A stretch of DNA of 37,645 nt from Flavobacteriales bacterium (GTDB lineage: Bacteria; Bacteroidota; Bacteroidia; Flavobacteriales_D; Parvicellaceae), in contig JALWSJ010000405.1 in NCBI GenBank assembly GCA_026993705.1, forward strand, positions 1 to 37,645. The letters are read 5' to 3'. Every line of letters begins with the position of its first letter. Positions within the stretch are counted from its first letter, which is position 1. Positions 32,390 through 37,645 of the stretch are shown piece by piece. Below the pieces are notes generated by a model. The model was given only the letters and a program-made list of their open reading frames with translations. It had not been told where the DNA came from and did no database searches. A program made the translations under genes and the position numbers.

Positions 32390-33043
32390 TTATTTTTTAT
32401 AAAAATTCATCTCGTCAATATACTTTAGTACGGGTTTCGTCAGTAAGTAACGAACATCTTTACCTTCTTTAATTGATTGGCGGATAAAACTTGCTGAGAT
32501 ATCCATTGTGGGAACATTCTTTAGCACTTGTATTTTATCGCTTTTTACTTGTATGGGTTTTACCTCTTTTTCTTGTATGGTTTTGTTTCGCGGATAAACT
32601 AAAATGGGGGTGTATTTTAGTATTTCTTCGTAATTTTTCCATTTGTGTAATGACCGAAGATTATCTTCTCCCATTATCAATGCAAATTCTTTCTTGGGGT
32701 ATTTCTCACGAAGATGAACGAGGGTGTTTACCGTATATGAAGGTTGAGGTAAATGAAATTCTATATCGGATGCTCGAAATTTAGGGTTATCGTCTATGGC
32801 TTCTTTTACTAAGTTTAGACGATGATGGTCGGCTAGTAGTGTTGCTTTTTCTTTGTGAGGGTTGTGTGGTGATACCACAAACCATACTTCGTCCAATGGA
32901 GTAAACTCCACGAAATGATTGGCTATGATTAAATGCCCAACGTGTATAGGGTTAAACGTGCCAAAATACAGCCCTATTTTTTTTGAGTACTCGCCAGGGT
33001 CTCCCCAAATTAGCCGATTGACATCGATTGAAAAATCTTCCAT
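32390..33043 (-). CDS. nadD: Nicotinate-nucleotide adenylyltransferase
   Basis: Converts nicotinate mononucleotide and ATP to deamido-NAD, the step before NAD synthetase. It is 217 aa. The nucleotidyltransferase motif GTFNPIHVGH is at 28-37, the SPHNPHK segment follows, the substrate loop contains IMGEDNLRSLHKW, and the second ATP site is DISASFIRQSI, a variant of the usual ISSTxIR. The protein has about 21 residues before the first strand (KIGLYFGTFNP), longer than the usual N-terminus, but no internal start codon is available. It follows the YceI-like gene by 4 bp. Confidence 0.94.
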   Translation of the reverse strand: MEDFSIDVNRLIWGDPGEYSKKIGLYFGTFNPIHVGHLIIANHFVEFTPLDEVWFVVSPHNPHKEKATLLADHHRLNLVKEAIDDNPKFRASDIEFHLPQPSYTVNTLVHLREKYPKKEFALIMGEDNLRSLHKWKNYEEILKYTPILVYPRNKTIQEKEVKPIQVKSDKIQVLKNVPTMDISASFIRQSIKEGKDVRYLLTKPVLKYIDEMNFYKK

Positions 33044-33047
33044 TGAG

Positions 33048-33719
33048 TTATTTACAAACTTTTTTTAACTGTGCTGTTATATAGACTTCAACATTTGGCC
33101 ATAATTTGCTTACGCCATCTTCTCCTGTGTGTTTTTCTAAACAAACTTCGTGTAGGTTGTCTAATGATTGGTGAGCATTCCAATCGTCAACTGTGAGTTC
33201 TGTTTTGAAAATTATTTTGTTATCTGCGTCTAATTTCCATGAGAAGTTTTGTTCTTTTTCTACGCCATTCATACCAATAACTACTACTGCAACTCCTTCG
33301 TTGTCGCCTTCGATGGATTTTACTGTTCCGGTTATAAACTCAGTATTTTCCATTGTGCCAAAGAAATTGTTTTTTAGTTTTACATCTCTTCCTTCGTTTC
33401 CTGAATTTACAGATTGAGTAGAGATTTTAACTGTTGCTCCTTTAAATAATTCTGCTGGAGTATCTGCGTGTTCTGGTACTGTTATTTCTACGTTATCAAA
33501 GACTCCTTTTACTGGTGTTTTTGCTGTATGTTTAAATGATGTCCATTCTAATTCTATAGAGTTTTTGTCCAAGGCTAATGAACAATGTTCTTTTTCTTCG
33601 TGTTTTTGTTCTTGTGTTGCATGTTCTTGGTGTTCTTCGTGTGATTTTTCTTCGTTTCCACATGCGTTAAATGCTACGATTGTTCCTGCTGTTAAAAAGC
33701 TGATAATTATTTTTTTCAT
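33048..33719 (-). CDS. YceI-like lipoprotein with a His-rich N-terminal segment
   Basis: A 223-aa predicted lipoprotein. The signal peptide ends in lipobox FNAC with C20 as the lipidated residue. The next 25 residues are packed with His and Glu (SHEEHQEHATQEQKHEEKEH) and may bind a metal ion. The rest fits the YceI beta-barrel fold (SIELEWTSFKHTAKTPVKGVFDN; DVKLKNNFFGTMENTEFITGTV), a family that binds isoprenoid-like lipids; the match is by pattern, and ligand binding is not shown. It is first in the six-gene run ending at mnmE. The spacer upstream holds a poor promoter match (TAAGTTTT) and repeat R5. Confidence 0.78.
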   Translation of the reverse strand: MKKIIISFLTAGTIVAFNACGNEEKSHEEHQEHATQEQKHEEKEHCSLALDKNSIELEWTSFKHTAKTPVKGVFDNVEITVPEHADTPAELFKGATVKISTQSVNSGNEGRDVKLKNNFFGTMENTEFITGTVKSIEGDNEGVAVVVIGMNGVEKEQNFSWKLDADNKIIFKTELTVDDWNAHQSLDNLHEVCLEKHTGEDGVSKLWPNVEVYITAQLKKVCK

Positions 33720-33829
33720 TTTCTTTTTTTTGTTAATCTGTTTATATTTTTTTATTTCAATTCTTCTGAGTAAAACTTATATATTGTTCAAGAAAACTAA
33801 ACTCCGTTTTCTTCTCGCTCATTTTCTCC

Positions 33830-33969
33830 GCGTTAGGGATAGGAGTGGCATCCTTTTGGGTTGTTGCGTATATGCAACCCAAAAGATATAACGGATAGCC
33901 CGACCTATTTTTGCAAAACAAACGTTTCGCGATAGCGATATGTTTGTTTTGCAAAAATAGGGAACGCCC
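33830..33969 (+). repeat. Modular hairpin repeat R5 (forward)
   Basis: Core of 140 bp from GCGTTAGGGATAGG to GGGAACGCCC. Stem 1: CTTTTGGGTTG with CAACCCAAAAG. Stem 2: a perfect 20-bp stem, 33904-33923 with 33942-33961. Its 18-nt loop contains TCGC-GATA-GCGA, shared with R4. The left extension (33787-33829) has AAGAAAAC...GTTTTCTT as in R3. The right end lies 11 bp beyond the stop codon of the biotin carrier gene. Confidence 0.92.
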
Positions 33970-33980
33970 TAATTAGTTTC

Positions 33981-34475
33981 TTATTCAAACTCTATCAATA
34001 CTTTGTTCTTTTCTACCGTATCTCCTTTGTTAACCAATAGACTTTTTATTTTTCCATCTTTGGGTGATTTTAGTATGTTTTCCATTTTCATAGCTTCCAA
34101 AATCAAGACGGGGTCATCTTTGGCTACGGTGTCGCCTTCGGCTACTTTTATATCGAATACAACGCCGGGCATTGGTGCTTTTACTTCGTTTATTTTTTGT
34201 CCTGCTCCAACGGTCATATTCAATGATTTTAGCAATTCATCGTACTCATCCGTTAGGTTTACTTCAAAGCGATTTCCGTCTATTTTCAGGATGACGTTTT
34301 TCTTGTTAATATCGTATTTGAGTAAGCGAGTAGTGTACTTTTTTCCGTTGTAAGAAACGCGTAGTTCATTGTCTTTTTCGTCAACAATTTCTATAAAGAA
34401 ATCTTTTCCCTTTAGTGGATTTTCGTTGTTAGGATAAAATTCTATGCTTTCTTTTTGGTTGATTAATGCTTTCAT
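33981..34475 (-). CDS. Biotin carboxyl carrier protein (biotinyl-domain subunit)
   Basis: A 164-aa protein ending in a biotinyl domain: APMPGVVFDIKVAEGDTV, then EAMKMEN with the biotinylated Lys130, 34 residues from the C-terminus as expected. The N-terminal half (about 1-95) is a beta-rich linker or docking region. It resembles carrier subunits of acyl-CoA or pyruvate/oxaloacetate carboxylases in Bacteroidota. Biotin carboxylase and carboxyltransferase genes are not adjacent, so the exact complex is uncertain. It has a candidate promoter at 34501-34508. R5 follows 11 bp after the stop and may serve as its 3' UTR. Confidence 0.88.
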   Translation of the reverse strand: MKALINQKESIEFYPNNENPLKGKDFFIEIVDEKDNELRVSYNGKKYTTRLLKYDINKKNVILKIDGNRFEVNLTDEYDELLKSLNMTVGAGQKINEVKAPMPGVVFDIKVAEGDTVAKDDPVLILEAMKMENILKSPKDGKIKSLLVNKGDTVEKNKVLIEFE

Positions 34476-34500
34476 TTCAAAAGGCGATTGTTTATTCGCT

Positions 34501-34508
34501 CAAATATA
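34501..34508 (-). promoter_or_regulatory. Candidate promoter for the biotin carrier gene (-7 box)
   Basis: TATATTTG on the - strand matches TAnnTTTG exactly, 25 bp before the ATG. No clear -33 TTG. It suggests the gene is transcribed apart from the AsmA-like gene upstream. Confidence 0.5.
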
Positions 34509-34550
34509 AAGCATTTTTAAAGTTTTGCCTTATTTTTTCTTAAAAAAGGT

Positions 34551-37331
34551 TTAGTCTTCGTCAAATTCTATTGAAATATTGTGCTTTTGTGGTTGTGCTG
34601 AGTCTTGTGCTTCGAGTTTTTGTAGCCACTTGCTTTTCTTTTTGGGTTTCTCTTTGTCTTTTGCTTGTTCCTCCTCTTTTTCTGGATAAGTATCGTCTTC
34701 TTCCCAGCTTTCTATTTCAAAAGTAGGTGTGGGTTTGGGTGGAGGACTGTATTTTAAAGAACTGTCTTGTTTAAATAATCCGAATTCATCTTTGAGGATG
34801 CTTTTTACATTTTTCTTTTCCTCTTCTTTGAGTTGTTTTTTTAGGGCTTTCTTTTCTGCCTTATCTAAACTATATTTTATTTCGGTATCTAAATTTCCGT
34901 AAACGCGGATAAATAAACGTTTTCCTAATCCATCGTTTTGTACAACGCCAAATTCGTTTTCTTTTTTCTTTTTGATAAAATTTCGAACATCAAAATTGAA
35001 ATGGTAATCAATATCGTTATTGAAGGTGTGCGTACCATAAAAACCAATTTCGGCGATATTGGTTTTTATGGTGGTTCGCGGGAAACTAATGGTTTGGTTG
35101 CTGATAAGCACGGTGTGATTGAAGTCGCTAAATTTTACACGTTTGATTTTTTGTGATAATTCTTCGGTATTGACGACTGCTTTTACTAATTTATTACTAT
35201 TAAGATACTCTACTAATTCGATTAAGGTGGGTTGATTTATGAGTTCACCATTTTTTATGTTAATGTTTGATTTCACGGTTATTGATGGTGTGATTAAATA
35301 AAATCCGGGGGTGTAGAGAAAAGCAAAATCCATCTTTAGTCGCCCTTTGCCTTTGATGTTTTTATCGGTTAAATAGTTTTGCCCGAAATTATCCACTGAG
35401 GCGAAAAATTTTGGGATATTGACATTGTCTAGTACGGCTTTTCCATTCCAAATAAAATGGTTATTTTGCAGTTGTTCGAGTTCGGATTTAAAGACAACAT
35501 TTCCTTCACTTGTTGAAAAATGAATGTTTTTGGATTTTAATATTTTATTATTGAGTTGAATCAGAGCCTTAAAATTATTTGCGGTAAAGTGTGAATAACG
35601 AATTTCACCAACCGAGGCATCTAACTTTAGTCTTATTCTTTCGGGGAATTTTAAGGAGTCTGTTTCGCTATTGGTTTGATTTTCTTCTGTGCCTTTGAGT
35701 TGGTTAATGAATTGTTCCAAGTCTATTTCCGGCGATTTAACGGATGCAGAAACAACGAGCGTTTCGGTTCCGGTGAACAGATAGGGAAAAAAGTTGCGTA
35801 ACGAAGCGGTTACTTCAACATCAGAACGAGCAATTCTTCCTGAAAAGGATTTTACCAGCAGGTTTTTGTTGTTTAATACGGTTACACCGGTTAAGTTCTC
35901 AAATGTTACTTCAGTTAAATTTGTTTGCAGGTTTACTTCCGAAAAGCGAAATGTTCCGGAAGAGTGGTCAACATTAAAGTGGTTACCTCTCATAATCCCA
36001 TTGATTGTATAATCAACATTAATAGTTCCGTTTAGGTTTGTGATTTCTTTACGATTTAAAAAGCCGTTTAGTATATGTAAATCAAATTGACCTTTTAGAT
36101 TGGCATTAACGATAGGGTTAGCCAAGTTTTGTATTGTTATTCCTCCGGTAAAATCCCCTCCGTTTCCCGATAGTTTTCCTTGTATGTCTTTCAAGGTTAA
36201 AATGGTATTGACTTTTTTGTTCAGGTTTGAGTATTTCCCCGAGAAAGACAAGCCGTTTAAGGTTATATTGTTTGTCTTTTCCGTAAATTCTCCGTTTTTT
36301 AGATTAAAATCAATAACTGTTCGAGGGGTTTTATCTTTTGAAAGTTTACCTTTTATATTGGCCGTAAAACTAAAGACACCTTTAGAGTTGTAGTAGTGTA
36401 AATCTGCCAAAAGTTCTTTTGGGAAAACCGTCAAAGCAGCAGCTAAATTTATTTTTTTGCCTTCAATAGACAAATCTACCATAGAAGGAGTATTTCCATT
36501 ATACTCTCCCGTTACGTTAAATCCTAAATTTTCAATACTAACATCTCCTTTTTTAAATTGATATGTATTGGTTAAATTATCCACCGCTAAGCTAATATTC
36601 AGCGAAGTGTTTTTTTCTTTCAAATACGAAACACCACCACTAACAACCGAAGTATATTTTAAATCACCGTCAGATATTAATGTATATTGCTCGTCCGAAA
36701 AGTTTCCTCGCAGGTTTATTCTGGCAGTAGAAAAGTCAATGTATTGTTGTTGTAGAGCATTTCTATAAGTAAAAACAAGATTTTTTAACACTACTTTTTT
36801 TAAGTCAAAAGAAAATTTTGAGTTGCTGTTTTTGGTTGTATCACTCTTCCAAATAGTGTAATTTTCCTGCCCTTTTTCGTTTATTCGGGGTTTTAAAACA
36901 CAGTTTTTTGCTTTTATGGTTTGCACTGCATAATTTCCTTTCAGTACATCAACAACATCTATATTCAAGTAAAGCTGTTTTGTGTAAAAAAGCGTATCTA
37001 TTCTATCAGTATCAAGATTATCCTCAATCAAAACATTAGAAAAACGAAGTGAAGCCATTGGAAATTGGTCTATCAACGTCAGTTCAATATTCTTGACCTG
37101 TACTTTGGTAGAAAGATGTTCATTCAGCTTTTGAACGGCAAATTGTTTGATTTCCTTCTCGTAAAGTCTGACAATGATTGTCGAAATCACTAGAAACAAA
37201 GCCACTAAAGCAACGGCGGAAAGAACAAACCTCTTTACCCAAGTAATCCAAACCGATATTTTTTTTTCTTTTTTCACAAACAATCTTAATCGCACAAAAT
37301 TACATTCATTAATATTCGTTAGATAAGTCAA
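34551..37331 (-). CDS. AsmA-family inner-membrane protein
   Basis: A 926-aa envelope protein. One N-terminal membrane helix (about 33-53, FVLSAVALVALFLVISTIIV) is followed by a long beta-rich periplasmic part with AsmA-type features: a basic amphipathic start (YEKEIKQFAVQKLNEHLSTKVQVKNIEL), a domain with repeated short strands, and an AsmA-2-like C-terminal region (GNGGDFTGGITIQNL; GRLKMDFAFLYTPGF). The tail (about 830-926) is highly charged and proline-containing (EEEEQAKDKEKPKKKSKW). AsmA-like proteins bridge the periplasm and are linked to phospholipid transport to the outer membrane. The start is uncertain: ATG at 37331 gives the longest frame, but GTG at 37277 lies just downstream of a -7-like box and gives KKEKKISVWITWVKRF before the helix. 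Confidence 0.85.
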   Translation of the reverse strand: MTYLTNINECNFVRLRLFVKKEKKISVWITWVKRFVLSAVALVALFLVISTIIVRLYEKEIKQFAVQKLNEHLSTKVQVKNIELTLIDQFPMASLRFSNVLIEDNLDTDRIDTLFYTKQLYLNIDVVDVLKGNYAVQTIKAKNCVLKPRINEKGQENYTIWKSDTTKNSNSKFSFDLKKVVLKNLVFTYRNALQQQYIDFSTARINLRGNFSDEQYTLISDGDLKYTSVVSGGVSYLKEKNTSLNISLAVDNLTNTYQFKKGDVSIENLGFNVTGEYNGNTPSMVDLSIEGKKINLAAALTVFPKELLADLHYYNSKGVFSFTANIKGKLSKDKTPRTVIDFNLKNGEFTEKTNNITLNGLSFSGKYSNLNKKVNTILTLKDIQGKLSGNGGDFTGGITIQNLANPIVNANLKGQFDLHILNGFLNRKEITNLNGTINVDYTINGIMRGNHFNVDHSSGTFRFSEVNLQTNLTEVTFENLTGVTVLNNKNLLVKSFSGRIARSDVEVTASLRNFFPYLFTGTETLVVSASVKSPEIDLEQFINQLKGTEENQTNSETDSLKFPERIRLKLDASVGEIRYSHFTANNFKALIQLNNKILKSKNIHFSTSEGNVVFKSELEQLQNNHFIWNGKAVLDNVNIPKFFASVDNFGQNYLTDKNIKGKGRLKMDFAFLYTPGFYLITPSITVKSNINIKNGELINQPTLIELVEYLNSNKLVKAVVNTEELSQKIKRVKFSDFNHTVLISNQTISFPRTTIKTNIAEIGFYGTHTFNNDIDYHFNFDVRNFIKKKKENEFGVVQNDGLGKRLFIRVYGNLDTEIKYSLDKAEKKALKKQLKEEEKKNVKSILKDEFGLFKQDSSLKYSPPPKPTPTFEIESWEEDDTYPEKEEEQAKDKEKPKKKSKWLQKLEAQDSAQPQKHNISIEFDED
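37295..37302 (-). promoter_or_regulatory. Possible -7 box at the AsmA-like gene
   Basis: TAATTTTG on the - strand matches TAnnTTTG. It lies inside the longest reading frame and 17 bp before a GTG start candidate at 37277. The implied leader would be very short, so this is weak. Confidence 0.3.
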
Positions 37332-37386
37332 ACGTAAAAGATACGCTAATATACATGTTGATAAACTATCCGTTCAATGATGATTT

Positions 37387-37520
37387 GGGCGATTCCATTA
37401 CGGCATTAAAAAGTAGTTTCGTTGCACTACACCACTTTTTAACGGCGTAATGGTCGGGCTATCACTACTCGCTTTTTTTGCTTGCAAACAGCAAGCAAAC
37501 AAAAAAGAGCTCAAACATAC
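37387..37520 (-). repeat. Modular hairpin repeat R6 (reverse), truncated by IS66
   Basis: Begins GGGCGATTCC, a mutated GGGCGTTCC. Stem 2 is the R2/R3 type (CCATTACGGC with GGCGTAATGG, one base altered). The linker GGGCTATCACTACTCGC is the R2 type. Stem 1 contains GCTTGC with GCAAGC inside a T-run/A-run stem. After GAGCTCAAACATAC the sequence should continue to CTATCCCTAACGC as in R2, but it stops at the IS66 terminus. Confidence 0.88.
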
Positions 37521-37645
37521 GTAAGCGTACGGTAAAGTACATGTTATTCGTTATTGAGTTCTTTCCAATTTTGAGGAAATAACTCAAATAATTTATTTGC
37601 TTTATGTTCTGGAATACGGTTCAATACATCAAGTAGCCATTTATA
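37521..37645 (-). mobile_element. End of an IS66-family insertion sequence
   Basis: The element begins at 37521 with GTAAGCGTACGGTAAAGTAC. IS66-family terminal repeats typically start GTAAGCG. It is followed 3 bp later by the 3' end of a transposase gene reading outward. The remaining roughly 2 kb and the other end lie beyond the window. IS66 elements make 8-bp target duplications, so the predicted copy is AAACATAC (37513-37520). Confidence 0.82.
37544..37645 (-). CDS. IS66-family transposase (TnpC), C-terminal fragment, cut by window end
   Basis: The - strand frame reads YKWLLDVLNRIPEHK, then ANKLFELFPQNWKELNNE and a TAA stop at 37544-37546. The pattern WLxDVLxRIPxHKxNxLxELxPxNW is the conserved C-terminus of IS66 DDE transposases. 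Only 33 codons are in the window, so the state of the rest of the gene is unknown. The stop lies close to the terminal repeat, as is normal for IS66 tnpC. Confidence 0.85.
   Translation of the reverse strand, partial: YKWLLDVLNRIPEHKANKLFELFPQNWKELNNE

Noticed and set aside
33757..33954. 65-codon - strand frame over R5
   Set aside because: It lies on the repeat and shares its peptide only with other repeat-spanning frames; no start context or family support.
10445..37520. R1-R6 as a CRISPR array or as ordinary IS elements
   Set aside because: Copies are kilobases apart, in both orientations and have internal hairpins, so not CRISPR. They encode no transposase, so not autonomous IS elements.

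Overview
The window is AT-rich chromosomal DNA from a member of the Bacteroidota, most likely a Flavobacteriales-type marine or freshwater lineage. The evidence is the Bacteroidota-style RpoB/RpoC (1270 and 1433 aa), two secreted proteins with type B type-IX-secretion C-terminal domains each followed by a PorP/SprF-family outer-membrane protein, several -7 boxes of the form TAnnTTTG, and a general lack of strong Shine-Dalgarno sequences. I cannot place it to genus from sequence alone.

Layout. 1-8457: rpoB and rpoC on the + strand, with hairpin-rich leader and spacer. 8477-8508: a bidirectional terminator. 8536-10306: an LRAT/NlpC-like gene followed by radA (- strand). 10445-12047: three unrecognised small genes interleaved with repeats R1 and R2. 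12189-13739: a polysaccharide flippase. 13868-23077: a cell-surface block made of a 1295-aa adhesin with nine Ig-like repeats plus an SprF-like partner, an 833-aa PKD-repeat protein plus a second SprF-like partner, and a short TonB-C-like secreted protein. 23350-26648: rarA, and a TPR sensor histidine kinase. 26708-33719 (- strand): a coiled-coil protein, a 2-Cys peroxiredoxin, and a tight six-gene run in transcription order yceI-like, nadD, an Ile-Pro repeat membrane protein, a methyltransferase, a patatin and mnmE. 33981-37331 (- strand): a biotin carrier protein and an AsmA-like protein. 37521-37645: the end of an IS66-family insertion sequence running off the window.

The most striking content is not a gene. 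Six copies of a modular repeat of about 140 bp (R1-R6) lie between genes, three in each orientation. Each copy has fixed sequence boxes around two long hairpins. The hairpin arms differ between several copies, yet each arm keeps a matching partner, so pairing is conserved while sequence is not. R3 is a mosaic that shares one hairpin with R4 and the other with R2/R6. In all six copies the GGGCGTT end faces the nearest gene, 11-12 bp after a stop codon in three cases. A solo palindrome made of two element ends lies at 19005-19033. R6 is cut by the IS66 element. This looks like a shuffling, structured, probably mobile non-autonomous element. I know of no established name for it, though similar sequences may occur in other Bacteroidota.

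The other genes are mainly housekeeping: transcription, DNA repair and replication-fork maintenance (RadA, RarA), tRNA wobble modification (MnmE), NAD synthesis (NadD), peroxide defence, envelope assembly and surface adhesion.
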